From Pelobacter sp. UBA6093 (GTDB lineage Bacteria; Desulfobacterota; Desulfuromonadia; Desulfuromonadales; Syntrophotaleaceae), in contig DIWZ01000031.1 of the NCBI GenBank assembly GCA_002435955.1, forward strand, positions 1-22,021: 22,021 nucleotides of DNA, read 5' to 3'. Each line of letters opens with the position of its first letter. The first letter of the stretch is position 1. This document shows, piece after piece, positions 14,731 to 22,021 of the stretch. The notes beneath the pieces are model-generated. The model had not been told where the DNA came from and did no database searches. It saw only the letters and a program-made list of their open reading frames with translations. The position numbers and the translations under genes were made by a program.

Positions 14731-15186
14731 TCAAAGCCGGCCGGCCCTGATATCATCTTCTATCTGTGCTATCTTGTCGAGCCGTTTCTGGTGGCGGCCG
14801 CCTTCAAAATTGGCGTCGAGCCATAAACCAACCATCTGATTGGCCTTTTCTTCCGTGAGCATGCGCCCGCCCAAAACAATTATGTTGGCATTGTTATGCT
14901 CTTTGGACATGCGGGCCGTAAATTCGTCCCAGATCAAAGCAGCTCGAACACCTTGAAACTTGTTGGCCACGATCGACATACCGATCCCGGTACCGCAAAT
15001 CAGGATGCCTTTGTCGGCCTCACCTGTCGAAATGGCTTTTCCGACCCTCTCCCCGAAGTCCGGATAGTCAACTGAATTACCGTTATCGGTACCGAGATCT
15101 CGTATTTCGATGCCACGTTTCTCCAAATAGGCCTTGATACTTTCTTTAAGCTCGAGGCCGCCATGGTCACTGGCGATAATGAACAT
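14731..15186 (-). CDS. rpiB: Ribose-5-phosphate isomerase B
   Basis: The 151-residue protein has SDHGG at 6-10, the catalytic cysteine in ICGTGIGMSI (Cys64) and the phosphate-binding EHNNAN near His97, all typical of RpiB/LacAB. It interconverts ribose 5-phosphate and ribulose 5-phosphate. The ribosome-binding site GAGGTAG overlaps the fabF stop codon, with only 10 bases between genes, so expression is likely coupled. Its product is the substrate for the RibB domain encoded downstream. The second Asn replaces the Asp of the common HNDAN form. Confidence 0.95.
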   Translation of the reverse strand: MFIIASDHGGLELKESIKAYLEKRGIEIRDLGTDNGNSVDYPDFGERVGKAISTGEADKGILICGTGIGMSIVANKFQGVRAALIWDEFTARMSKEHNNANIIVLGGRMLTEEKANQMVGLWLDANFEGGRHQKRLDKIAQIEDDIRAGRL

Positions 15187-15196
15187 TCAGACTACC

Positions 15197-16429
15197 TCAA
15201 ACCTTTCTGAACAGCAGACTGGCATTGGTGCCGCCAAACCCGAAGGAATTGGACAGGGCACTGTGCACTGCTACACGCCGAGCCTCGTTGGGCACATAAT
15301 CAAGATCACACTCGGCATCCTGCTCTTCGTAGTTAATCGTAGGAGGAATTTCGCCGCGATCAATGGCCAGCACGGAGTACACTGCTTCCAGTCCACCTGC
15401 CGCACCCAGTGCATGTCCGGTCATGCTTTTGGTAGAGCTGACCATGAGTTTATAGGCGTGATCTTTAAATACCGTCTTGATGGCCATGGTTTCATACAGA
15501 TCGTTGAAGGGCGTGGAGGTACCGTGAGCGTTGATATAGGTCAACTCTTCCGGCTGCATCCCCGCATTTTTCAGAGCCATGGCCATGCAGCGAGCCGCAC
15601 CTTCGCCACCGGGAGCCGGAGCGGTAAGATGGTAAGCATCCGCAGTAAGGCCGTAACCAACGACCTCGGCATAGATATGTGCCCCGCGGGCCTTGGCTGT
15701 TTCGTAATCCTCGAGGACCACAATGCCGGCGCCTTCAGCCATGACAAAACCGTCACGATTCTTTTCAAAGGGACGGCTGGCCCCCTGGGGATCGTCATTG
15801 CGGGTCGAAAGCGCACGCATGACATTAAAGCCCCCCACGGCCAGTGGTGTGATCGTCGACTCAGCCCCCCCGGCAATCATGACGTCGGCATCGCCGCGCA
15901 GAATGATATGGTAGGCGTCACCAATGGAATGAGTGCCTGTTGCGCAAGCCGAAACGGACGATATGTTCGGTCCCTTTGCACCAAACCGCATGGAAATCTG
16001 GCCAGGCGCCAGGTTGGTAATCAACATGGGTATGAAAAAGGGCGAAATTTTTTTGTAACCGCCTTCAAGAAACGCCGAATGATATTTTTCCAGTGTGGGC
16101 AGACCTCCAAGGCCGGCACCAACCAGAACGCCAACACGCTCGGCATTCTCGTCATTAATGACAAGTTTTGCATCGTTGACAGCTTCATCGGCTGCCGCCA
16201 GAGCATATTGGATAAAGAGATCCATTTTACGAATCTCTTTCTTTTCTATATAGTCCTCGGCGTTGAAGTCCTTGACTTCACCGGCTATCTGGGTCGGAAA
16301 TGTCGAGCAATCGAATCGTGTAATCCGATCAATACCCGATTTGCCGGCCAACAGGCTCTGCCAGTTTTTTTCTACCCCGTTACCCAGGGCCGATATAGTA
16401 CCGATACCGGTTACAACAACTCTTCGCAT
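15197..16429 (-). CDS. fabF: 3-oxoacyl-[acyl-carrier-protein] synthase II
   Basis: This 410-residue elongating condensing enzyme extends acyl-ACP with malonyl-ACP. The catalytic triad is Cys162 in SACATGTHSIG, the first His in INAHGTSTPFND (near 302) and the second in KSMTGHALGAAGG (near 339). The C-terminal glycine-rich NSFGFGGTN is also present. GGAGG lies 11 bases upstream of the ATG. It follows acpP after a 144-bp gap with a terminator-like hairpin, which would let acpP be made in excess. Confidence 0.97.
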   Translation of the reverse strand: MRRVVVTGIGTISALGNGVEKNWQSLLAGKSGIDRITRFDCSTFPTQIAGEVKDFNAEDYIEKKEIRKMDLFIQYALAAADEAVNDAKLVINDENAERVGVLVGAGLGGLPTLEKYHSAFLEGGYKKISPFFIPMLITNLAPGQISMRFGAKGPNISSVSACATGTHSIGDAYHIILRGDADVMIAGGAESTITPLAVGGFNVMRALSTRNDDPQGASRPFEKNRDGFVMAEGAGIVVLEDYETAKARGAHIYAEVVGYGLTADAYHLTAPAPGGEGAARCMAMALKNAGMQPEELTYINAHGTSTPFNDLYETMAIKTVFKDHAYKLMVSSTKSMTGHALGAAGGLEAVYSVLAIDRGEIPPTINYEEQDAECDLDYVPNEARRVAVHSALSNSFGFGGTNASLLFRKV

Positions 16430-16511
16430 GGTGAACTATGCCTCCGTAATAGGCTTTTTTGTGCCGCCTGCGGATAACCCTGCCAACAGCCGATCACTTT
16501 CGATCCATCAT

Positions 16512-16554
16512 AAAAGGGGGAGGAAGCGCAAAACCCGCTACCTCATCCTCCCCC
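16512..16554 (-). terminator. Terminator or attenuator hairpin between acpP and fabF
   Basis: GGGGGAGGA (16516-16524) and TCCTCCCCC (16546-16554) pair perfectly, with an inner AGCG/CGCT stem. On the minus strand TTTTA follows the stem. The short T-run suggests partial termination, in keeping with acyl carrier protein being needed in much larger amounts than FabF (inference). Confidence 0.65.
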
Positions 16555-16573
16555 TCAGTGCCTGCAAGTCAGA

Positions 16574-16807
16574 TCAGGAATTGGCCACGATGTAATCAAC
16601 GGCATCCTGTACAGTCTGAATTTTTTCAGCGTCTTCGTCGGAAATTTCGATATCGAATTCCTCTTCGAGAGCCATTACCAGTTCTACGGTGTCGAGGGAA
16701 TCGGCACCCAGGTCGTCCATGAAAGAAGCATCACCGGAAACCTGTGCTTCATCTACACCCAACTGCTCAGCGATAATCTGTTGTACTCTTTCCTCGATAG
16801 AAGCCAT
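16574..16807 (-). CDS. acpP: Acyl carrier protein
   Basis: The 77-residue acidic protein carries the phosphopantetheine attachment serine in DDLGADSLDTVEL (Ser37) and the typical four-helix ACP pattern. It shuttles acyl intermediates among all the Fab enzymes encoded around it and to PlsX. The ATG at 16807 is chosen because a very strong Shine-Dalgarno, AAGGAGGTGA, precedes it at the right distance; the GTG three codons upstream lies within that site. It is followed by a terminator-like hairpin. Confidence 0.97.
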   Translation of the reverse strand: MASIEERVQQIIAEQLGVDEAQVSGDASFMDDLGADSLDTVELVMALEEEFDIEISDEDAEKIQTVQDAVDYIVANS

Positions 16808-16882
16808 CTGCTTCACCTCCTTGTTGTTGTTCGGACCGACAATTAATCGGACTGAAGACTATACTCGCGAAATCAAGCTTTC

Positions 16883-17620
16883 TTACATGTACATGCCGCC
16901 GTTGACCCCGAGAACCTGACCGGTGATATACGCGGCCTGATCCGATGCCAGGAACAAAACAGCGGAAACAATGTCATCGGCTTCGCCGAATCTTCCAAGA
17001 GGAATCTGCTCGAGCAGATTCTCCTTGACCTTGTCGTTTAACCCCTCTGTCATCTCAGTGACGATAAACCCGGGTGTAACCGCATTTACGGTAACATTCC
17101 GTTTGGAAAGTTCGCGGGCAACCGATTTTGTCAGACCGATGAGCCCGGCCTTACTGGCACAATAATTTGCCTGACCGGCATTGCCCATTTCACCGACCAC
17201 GGATGAGATATTGATCATTCGGCCAACGCGCTGCTTACTCATGATTTTTGCGGCAGCCCGAGAACACAAAAAGGCGCCTTTGAGATTGGTATCGAGCACG
17301 GCATCCCAATCGGCGTCTTTCATGCGCACCAGAAGGTTGTCACGGGTGATGCCGGCGTTGTTGACCAGGATATCCACCCGGCCGAAAGCCTCAACGGCTG
17401 CGTCGAACAAGCGTTCCACATCGGCGGAGCTGGAAATATCCGAAGGTACGCTGAGAGCCTCTCCACCCTTTTGACAAATCTCATTGACGAGGCTTTCAAG
17501 TGCTTCGGTGCTACGGGCCGAAACGACGACTTTGGCACCGCAGGCGGCCATTTTGAGGGCAATGGCTCGCCCAATGCCACGCGAGGCGCCGGTAACGATG
17601 GCAACTTTATCCTTCAACAT
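16883..17620 (-). CDS. fabG: 3-oxoacyl-[acyl-carrier-protein] reductase
   Basis: This 245-residue short-chain dehydrogenase reduces 3-oxoacyl-ACP with NADPH. It has the cofactor loop TGASRGIG (10-17), NNAG (87-90), and the catalytic Asn112, Ser140, Tyr153 and Lys157 (NYCASKAG). The TPGFI.TEM segment and the C-terminal GQVLGVNGGMYM fit FabG. GAGGAG precedes the ATG. It sits 25 bp after fabD and 75 bp before acpP, the common fabD-fabG-acpP-fabF order. Confidence 0.97.
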   Translation of the reverse strand: MLKDKVAIVTGASRGIGRAIALKMAACGAKVVVSARSTEALESLVNEICQKGGEALSVPSDISSSADVERLFDAAVEAFGRVDILVNNAGITRDNLLVRMKDADWDAVLDTNLKGAFLCSRAAAKIMSKQRVGRMINISSVVGEMGNAGQANYCASKAGLIGLTKSVARELSKRNVTVNAVTPGFIVTEMTEGLNDKVKENLLEQIPLGRFGEADDIVSAVLFLASDQAAYITGQVLGVNGGMYM

Positions 17621-17645
17621 ATTTCACTCCTCATCATGGCGCAGG

Positions 17646-18560
17646 CTAAAAGGTCTTTAAATCCGCAACGGTTCCAATATTCTGGATGGCTGCACCTTTT
17701 GCGATACGCTTGATCAGGCCGGCAAGAACCTTGCCTGGGCCGATTTCCACAAACCGCTCGACGCCTGCATCTATCATGGTAACAACGGACTCTTCCCAAC
17801 GCACGGGGGAATAAACCTGTCTTACCAGCAGATCGCGCACCGCTTGCGCATCGCGGTTGGCGATAGCATCAACGTTGCTGACAACCGGACAGTTCAGCTC
17901 GGCAACCGCCACGGCAGCAAGCACGGTCTCGAGCTGGTTGGCGGCGGGTTGCATGAGCAAACAATGAAAAGGTGCGCTTACAGGTAGCGGCAAGGCCCGT
18001 TTGGCCCCGCGTTCCTTGGCAAGATCCATGGCCCGTTGAACCGCTGCAACATGTCCGGCAATGACAATCTGACCCGGGCTGTTGTAATTGGCCGGGGCTA
18101 CAATTTCGTCCTCGGCGACCTCTTTGCAGACCGCGTCCACAACCTGGCTATCAAGACCGATGATGGCAGCCATGGTACCGATCCCGACGGGCACGGCGTC
18201 CTGCATGAAGATGCCACGCTGACGCACGGTCCGAACGGCGTCCTCAAAGCTGAAGGCACCTGCGCACACCAATGCGGCGTATTCGCCAAGCGAATGGCCG
18301 GCGACAAATTGCGGTGTCAAACCGGTTTCTTCATGCATAACACGCAAGGCTGCGATACTGGCAGCAACAATGGCAGGTTGCGTATTGGCCGTCAGTTTCA
18401 GATCTTCCTCAGGCCCTTCGAAACAAAGTTTCGCCAGATCGATCCCGAGGGCGTCATTAGCTTCCTCAAAGGTCGTCCGCGCAAGAGGAAAATTCTCTGC
18501 CAGATCTTTGCCCATGCCGGCATATTGAGATCCCTGTCCGGGAAATACGAAAGCAGTCAT
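17646..18560 (-). CDS. fabD: Malonyl CoA-acyl carrier protein transacylase
   Basis: The 304-residue enzyme transfers malonyl from CoA to ACP. It begins with the family N-terminus MTAFVFPGQGSQ and has the nucleophile in GHSLGEYAAL (Ser90) and the catalytic histidine region SAPFHCLLM. The start at 18560 is chosen over an upstream ATG that would add 31 non-family residues and overlap fabH; AAGGAG precedes 18560, though slightly far. The gap to fabH is 31 bp. Confidence 0.96.
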   Translation of the reverse strand: MTAFVFPGQGSQYAGMGKDLAENFPLARTTFEEANDALGIDLAKLCFEGPEEDLKLTANTQPAIVAASIAALRVMHEETGLTPQFVAGHSLGEYAALVCAGAFSFEDAVRTVRQRGIFMQDAVPVGIGTMAAIIGLDSQVVDAVCKEVAEDEIVAPANYNSPGQIVIAGHVAAVQRAMDLAKERGAKRALPLPVSAPFHCLLMQPAANQLETVLAAVAVAELNCPVVSNVDAIANRDAQAVRDLLVRQVYSPVRWEESVVTMIDAGVERFVEIGPGKVLAGLIKRIAKGAAIQNIGTVADLKTF

Positions 18561-18591
18561 GTCAGGCTTCTTCTCCTTTACGACAGGGTTC

Positions 18592-19575
18592 TTACCACCG
18601 AAAAAGGGCGGAGCCCCATGTGAACCCGCCACCAAACGCGTTAAGCAACACAATATCGCCTTGTTTGATCCGACCGCCCCTGTGTGCTTCGTCGAGGGCT
18701 ATGGGGATGGAAGCGGCTGAAGTGTTCCCGACGCGATCTACATTGACCATGACCTTTTCCAGGGGAACTCCCAAACGTTTGGCAGTGGCCTCGAGGATAC
18801 GCCGATTGGCCTGGTGGGGGATAAGAAGATCCACGCTATCCGCAGTAAGCTCGTTAGCGGCAAGGGCTTCTTCCCCTGCCTCGCACAGGGACCTTACTGC
18901 TACCTTGAAAACTTCATTACCCTGCATCTGCACAAAGGGGTTGCTGGTCTCAGAGGCGGGAGCATCGGCAGGGTTACGCGAACCTTGCCCCATCTGGTAC
19001 AACAGGGGCCAGCAACTGCCGTCCGTATGCAGATGGCAACTCAACATACCTCTATCGCCTTCACCAGCCTCGATCACGGCGGCACCAGCGCCGTCGCCAA
19101 ACAGGATGCAGGTACCCCGATCTTTCCAATCCACTATCCGGCTGAACACCTCGGCGCCAATCAGCAACACCTTACTGGCGGTTCCCGCCTGAATATAACT
19201 GTCGGCAATGGACAGACCATACAGAAAACCGCTACATGCAGCGGAAATGTCAAATGCAAAGGCACGGCTTGCCTGCAAGTTGTTCTGCACCAGGCACGCT
19301 GTAGCCGGCCAACTGAAATCCCCGGTTACCGTAGCGACAATGATAAGATCGATTTCATCCGCCGCGACACCTGCCATAGTCATGGCGCGTCGGGCGGCTT
19401 GCGTGGCAAGGTCTGAGGTATGCTCTCCGTCAGCGGCAATGTGACGTTCACGGATACCGGTACGGGTCCAAATCCATTCATCCGTTGTATCGACCAACTG
19501 TTCCAGATTGGCATTGGTCAGAACCCTCTCGGGCAGATAGGATCCGGTGCCGGTGATACACGTTCGTTTTATCAT
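18592..19575 (-). CDS. fabH: 3-oxoacyl-[acyl-carrier-protein] synthase III
   Basis: The 327-residue enzyme starts fatty acid synthesis by condensing acetyl-CoA with malonyl-ACP. The catalytic residues are Cys114 in SAACSGFLYGL, His in IPHQANRRI (near 245) and Asn in NVDRVGNTSAASIP (near 275). The ATG at 19575 is chosen because TTGGAG lies nine bases upstream; an in-frame TTG at 19590 falls on that site. It follows plsX by 33 bp. Confidence 0.97.
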   Translation of the reverse strand: MIKRTCITGTGSYLPERVLTNANLEQLVDTTDEWIWTRTGIRERHIAADGEHTSDLATQAARRAMTMAGVAADEIDLIIVATVTGDFSWPATACLVQNNLQASRAFAFDISAACSGFLYGLSIADSYIQAGTASKVLLIGAEVFSRIVDWKDRGTCILFGDGAGAAVIEAGEGDRGMLSCHLHTDGSCWPLLYQMGQGSRNPADAPASETSNPFVQMQGNEVFKVAVRSLCEAGEEALAANELTADSVDLLIPHQANRRILEATAKRLGVPLEKVMVNVDRVGNTSAASIPIALDEAHRGGRIKQGDIVLLNAFGGGFTWGSALFRW

Positions 19576-19608
19576 GCTGCACAACTCCAAGCGGGGAATA
19601 TCAAAGAA

Positions 19609-20652
19609 CTAACGGACGCCGTCTTCAACGGCACTTTCATTCGCCCCATGCCCTTCCAGGCCGAGTTGAGTGATCAGTCGCTCATTGATACGCAGCGAAA
19701 CGGACTCCCTCGCCATGTGAATGGCATTCTTGATAGCCCGCGCGTTGGACCCGCCATGACAGATCATGCCCGTGCCCTGGATCCCGAGAAGCGGCGCGCC
19801 GCCATACTCGGCGTAATCCACCTTTTTCTTGAATGCACGAAAAGCGGGACGCGCCAGCAGGTAACCTAGTTTGGCCAGGAACCGCTGCTTGATCTCGCCC
19901 CTGAGCATGTCCCCGATAGCCTCGGAGAGGCCTTCGGAAACCTTCAATACCACGTTGCCGACAAAACCATCGCACACCACCACGTCGATGTCACCACTGA
20001 AAACATCGCGCCCTTCAACAAACCCCACATAATTCAGAGTGGACTGCTTCAGGAGCTTATGTGCGTCCCGGGCCAGTTCGTTACCTTTACTCTCCTCTTC
20101 ACCATTAGAGAGCACGCCAACCTTGGGACGATCCTTGCCAAGCATGAACTTGGCATAAACGGCCCCCATGGTTCCGAACTGCGCCAGATGGACAGGCTTG
20201 CAATCGACGTTGGCCCCCCCATCCAGCAACACCGTCTGGCTCTTCTTGTTAGGCAAAATAGTCGCTATGGCAGGACGATCAATGCCGGGGATTCTCTTCA
20301 GGAGAAACATCCCGACAGCCATGGTCGCGCCTGAATTACCGGCACTGACCACAGCATGCACTTCGCCGCGCCGCAGCAAATCAAAAGCGACCCGAATCGA
20401 GGAATCCTTTTTTTTCCGAACCGCATCCGACGCGGAGTCGTGCATACCGACAATCTCGCTGGCATGTTGGATGGTAATATCCAGACCCGCTATGGAATGT
20501 TTGGAAAGTGTGTCCTCGAGACGGGACCGATCCCCGACCAGAACGATCGGGATCCCCCACTGCCTTGCGGCAGCTACCGCACCTTCGACCTCGACTTCCG
20601 GGGCGTTATCTCCTCCCATGGCGTCGACGGCAACAACTATTCGTTCGTTCAA
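19609..20652 (-). CDS. plsX: Phosphate acyltransferase PlsX
   Basis: The product of about 347 residues converts acyl-ACP to acyl-phosphate for phosphatidic acid synthesis at the membrane surface. It begins with VVAVDAMGGDNAP and has SAGNSGAT, LLDGGAN, NGEEESKG and the C-terminal LLGIQGTGMICHGGSNA, all diagnostic of PlsX. The start is taken as TTG at 20652 because GAAGGA lies seven bases upstream; a TTG at 20667, without a site, is the alternative. Both are non-ATG starts, which may keep translation low. The gene follows rpmF closely, the conserved rpmF-plsX-fabH arrangement. Confidence 0.95.
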   Translation of the reverse strand: MNERIVVAVDAMGGDNAPEVEVEGAVAAARQWGIPIVLVGDRSRLEDTLSKHSIAGLDITIQHASEIVGMHDSASDAVRKKKDSSIRVAFDLLRRGEVHAVVSAGNSGATMAVGMFLLKRIPGIDRPAIATILPNKKSQTVLLDGGANVDCKPVHLAQFGTMGAVYAKFMLGKDRPKVGVLSNGEEESKGNELARDAHKLLKQSTLNYVGFVEGRDVFSGDIDVVVCDGFVGNVVLKVSEGLSEAIGDMLRGEIKQRFLAKLGYLLARPAFRAFKKKVDYAEYGGAPLLGIQGTGMICHGGSNARAIKNAIHMARESVSLRINERLITQLGLEGHGANESAVEDGVR

Positions 20653-20673
20653 TCGGACGTCCTTCAATGGAGT

Positions 20674-20850
20674 TTATTCGGTTTCAACGACGTCCTTGCC
20701 CTTGTAGCTTCCGCAACTTGCGCAAACCCGGTGAGGCAGTTTCGGCTCTTTGCACTGCGGGCAGGTAGAAATTCCCGGTGCGGTCAGAAAATCATGGGCC
20801 CGACGCATGTCACGCTTCGATTTGGAGGTTTTCTTCTTCGGTACTGCCAT
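20674..20850 (-). CDS. rpmF: 50S ribosomal protein L32
   Basis: The 58-residue protein begins with the L32 N-terminus MAVPKKKTSKSKRDMRRAHD and keeps all four zinc cysteines (Cys30, Cys33, Cys43, Cys46 in CPQC and CASC), so it is the zinc-containing form. It ends with KGKDVVETE. AAGGAG lies nine bases before the ATG. It stands between the DUF177 gene and plsX, an arrangement conserved in many bacteria that links ribosome supply to lipid synthesis. Confidence 0.96.
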   Translation of the reverse strand: MAVPKKKTSKSKRDMRRAHDFLTAPGISTCPQCKEPKLPHRVCASCGSYKGKDVVETE

Positions 20851-20874
20851 CTTTTAAAACTCCTTCCAAGCGAC

Positions 20875-20903
20875 CTTATAGGCCGACAAATTGTGTCTTG
20901 TAA
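20875..20903 (-). promoter_or_regulatory. Candidate internal promoter before rpmF
   Basis: On the minus strand TTACAA (20898-20903), a 17-bp spacer and TATAAG (20875-20880) lie just upstream of the rpmF ribosome-binding site, in the 83-bp gap after the DUF177 gene. The implied leader is under 20 bases. It is a reasonable secondary promoter for rpmF and the lipid genes, but unproven. Confidence 0.4.
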
Positions 20904-20933
20904 TAACTTTGACAGGTTACACGAAAATATACA

Positions 20934-21488
20934 TCAATCAGTTTTTTTAATCTTAAAATCCTTAAGAGCGGCAAACTTCCCATTCAGCACCTGGTCGCGA
21001 CACCCGCAATCGCCGGCATTAAGATCCGCCCCGCATTGCGCGCACAACCCCCGGCATTCTTCGCGACAAAGCGGTTTGAAAGGCATCGCCATCACAACCT
21101 GTTCCTGAACAGTTTCGGTGAGATCGATTTCATCCCCTTCGAAAACAAGCATTCCGAGATCTTCAGCCTGAAGCTCGATTTCGGCCTCTTGGTCTTCGTC
21201 TTCCATGGCCGGCAAGTGACGCGTATAGGTTACGCAAAAGGCAGCCTCAAGGGGCTGTTCAAAACTCTGCAGGCACCGGCAACACTGCAGACGAACCGCA
21301 GTTCCCACATTGCCTTCGACAACAACCATCCCCTCGAACTTGCGGGCCGTCACCTGGATATCGAGTGGTTGAACGAAAGCCACGTCGCCACTGTCCTGAA
21401 GTTCGCACAGTGCAGGAAAATGCTCAAACGATTCAGCCAGCTCCCGGGACAAACCCGATTCCTTGATGTCATCCAGCTCGATGATCAA
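20934..21488 (-). CDS. DUF177 (YceD-family) protein
   Basis: The product of about 184 residues has the DUF177 cysteine pattern: CCRCLQSF in the middle, then CREECRGLCAQCGADLNAGDCGC near the end, probably a zinc site. Members next to rpmF are linked to 23S rRNA or ribosome biogenesis, but the molecular role is not settled. The start is taken as TTG at 21488, giving MIIELDDIKESGL like other family members, with GGAGA eight bases upstream. An ATG at 21497 would sit directly on that site. It is the first gene after the main promoter at 21532-21559. The acidic central segment (MEDEDQEAEIELQAED) is typical. Confidence 0.9.
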   Translation of the reverse strand: MIIELDDIKESGLSRELAESFEHFPALCELQDSGDVAFVQPLDIQVTARKFEGMVVVEGNVGTAVRLQCCRCLQSFEQPLEAAFCVTYTRHLPAMEDEDQEAEIELQAEDLGMLVFEGDEIDLTETVQEQVVMAMPFKPLCREECRGLCAQCGADLNAGDCGCRDQVLNGKFAALKDFKIKKTD

Positions 21489-21514
21489 AAGCAGCATCTC
21501 CAAAAAAGTGATAG

Positions 21515-21530
21515 CCCGCAGGTAAGCGGG
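21515..21530 (-). other. Small leader hairpin of the main cluster
   Basis: CCCGC (21515-21519) and GCGGG (21526-21530) can pair near the predicted 5' end of the transcript, between the promoter and the DUF177 start. It may stabilise the mRNA; no riboswitch or attenuator consensus is visible. Confidence 0.35.
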
Positions 21531-21531
21531 T

Positions 21532-21559
21532 AGTATAAGGCCTGACCCGGGTTTGTCAA
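21532..21559 (-). promoter_or_regulatory. Strong sigma-70 promoter of the 18-gene cluster
   Basis: On the minus strand TTGACA (21554-21559), a 16-bp spacer and TATACT (21532-21537) give a near-consensus promoter, with transcription expected from about 21525. It is placed correctly to drive the DUF177-rpmF-plsX-fab genes and, through readthrough, the rest. Confidence 0.8.
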
Positions 21560-21772
21560 GGGAAAAGGTCGCCCTCGAACAGCGCCATACCGGCCAGAGC
21601 CAGCAATTTACTAGCCTATTCCGTCAAGCAATGCAAGCAATTATTTGCAAGGATGGCAGTTACGCTGATGGATACGGACAGTGGATGAAAACTGCACGCT
21701 TCTGGATTGGTAAGAGCAAGCCCTTCATTGTCACGGGCCTTCATTGACATGGCGCCTGCCAATAGCAACCTT
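21560..21772. other. Gene-free stretch upstream of the main promoter
   Basis: No open frame here has family features, a ribosome-binding site or conserved context, and no RNA gene is recognised. A direct repeat of CCTTCATTG occurs at about 21722-21730 and 21739-21747. Confidence 0.5.
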
Positions 21773-21809
21773 GCTCGTGTCCATCCGGAAACTATGGATG
21801 GATACGAGC
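21773..21809. repeat. 14-bp stem hairpin in copy 2 of the dispersed repeat
   Basis: GCTCGTGTCCATCC (21773-21786) pairs with GGATGGATACGAGC (21796-21809) around a nine-base loop, with one G-T pair. The inner half is shared with 6515-6540, while the outer GCTCGT/ACGAGC extension is present only here. No T-run follows. Confidence 0.8.
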
Positions 21810-22021
21810 TAGTACCCTGTAACCCATAGGCTTTCGAGGGATTGCGTAGGGCTTTGACGTGTCAGTAAGGCGCGATTTCTTCTGCCTAGCCGTAGCTAAG
21901 CAGCTGAAATCGGAACGTAGCTGACGCGGCAAAGAACAAGCAAGGTGCGAAAGATTATGGGTTACAGGGTACTCGGTTTCATATGGGAAACGAGGAATTT
22001 TTCCCAAGGTCAAGGAAATCA
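21777..22021. repeat. Dispersed repeat, copy 2 (inverted, interrupted)
   Basis: Bases 21777-21802 are identical to the complement of 6515-6540, and 21977-22021 matches the complement of 6459-6503 with one difference. Between them lie 174 bp in place of 11 bp, owing to the palindromic element at 21811-21973. The repeat may continue past the window edge. Confidence 0.9.
21811..21973. mobile_element. 163-bp full-length palindromic element (MITE/ERIC-like)
   Basis: The ends are perfect 18-bp inverted repeats, AGTACCCTGTAACCCATA (21811-21828) and its complement (21956-21973), extending imperfectly through CTTTCG. The arms match again further in (CTTTG.CG.GTCAG, then CGATTTC..CTGC.TAGC) and meet at TAGC-CGTA-GCTA (21887-21898), exactly at the midpoint. 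Transcribed, it would fold into one long imperfect hairpin. It has no coding capacity. It sits inside a copy of another repeat, and removing it restores the 11-bp spacing of the intact copy. No target duplication is evident. Confidence 0.8.

Noticed and set aside
13388..14839. Long open frame opposite glyA (483 codons)
   Set aside because: It mirrors glyA on the other strand, with no recognisable domain or ribosome-binding site.
15134..16477. Long open frame opposite fabF (447 codons)
   Set aside because: It is antisense to an unmistakable fabF and shows no domain of its own.
18561..18653. N-terminal extension of fabD
   Set aside because: It would overlap the fabH end and add residues absent from FabD proteins; MTAFVFPGQG is the standard beginning.
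21553..21747. Small open frame upstream of the main promoter
   Set aside because: It starts in the promoter region of the opposite strand, has low-complexity family-free sequence and no ribosome-binding site.
21968..21976. Single ACTCGG heptamer-like match at the right end of the palindrome
   Set aside because: Only one unit is present, so chance similarity is as likely as a relation to the heptamer arrays.

Overview
The window looks like chromosome of a Desulfuromonadales-type bacterium (Pelobacter/Syntrophotalea, Geobacter or Desulfuromonas relatives). The basis is the housekeeping gene order DUF177-rpmF-plsX-fabH-fabD-fabG-acpP-fabF-rpiB-glyA-dCMP deaminase-nrdR-ribD-ribE-ribBA-ribH-nusB-hom, together with a RqcH-family gene next to an HU-like gene and a moderately GC-rich base composition. 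The lineage comes from recalled synteny and no search was run, so the genus is tentative.

Left part (1-6600). Two tandem paralogous XRE-cupin regulators are followed by an HU/IHF-like protein, all on the plus strand. A convergent NFACT/RqcH gene, a divergent metY (O-acetylhomoserine sulfhydrylase) and a trmL tRNA methyltransferase come next. This part is saturated with short repeats. Heptamer arrays of the family NNNCTGA (or its complement) occupy almost every gap and run into gene ends. A 456-bp element at 5304-5759 is bounded by two related perfect hairpins, and its outer flank reappears inverted at the left edge of the window.

Right part (6616-21500). Eighteen genes run on the minus strand from a strong sigma-70-type promoter at 21532-21559. 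They cover ribosome and lipid functions (DUF177, rpmF, plsX), a full type II fatty-acid initiation/elongation set (fabH, fabD, fabG, acpP, fabF), sugar phosphate and one-carbon metabolism (rpiB, glyA), dNTP metabolism and its control (dCMP deaminase, nrdR), a complete riboflavin pathway core (ribD, ribE, ribBA, ribH), nusB and homoserine dehydrogenase. Several junctions overlap by a few bases (glyA/deaminase, deaminase/nrdR, ribD/ribE). Intrinsic-terminator-like hairpins lie between acpP and fabF and between rpiB and glyA, so the cluster is probably several overlapping transcription units. RpiB makes ribulose 5-phosphate, the substrate of the RibB domain, which links the sugar and riboflavin parts. 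MetY and Hom both belong to homoserine/methionine metabolism.

Right edge (21560-22021). No gene is supported. A second, inverted copy of a dispersed repeat first seen at 6459-6540 is split by a 163-bp element that is palindromic along its whole length. The two copies of this repeat bracket the 15-kb gene cluster.

No new protein-coding system is evident. The unusual content is the repeat biology: heptamers that supply start codons, stop codons and protein tails, and several hairpin-type non-autonomous elements.
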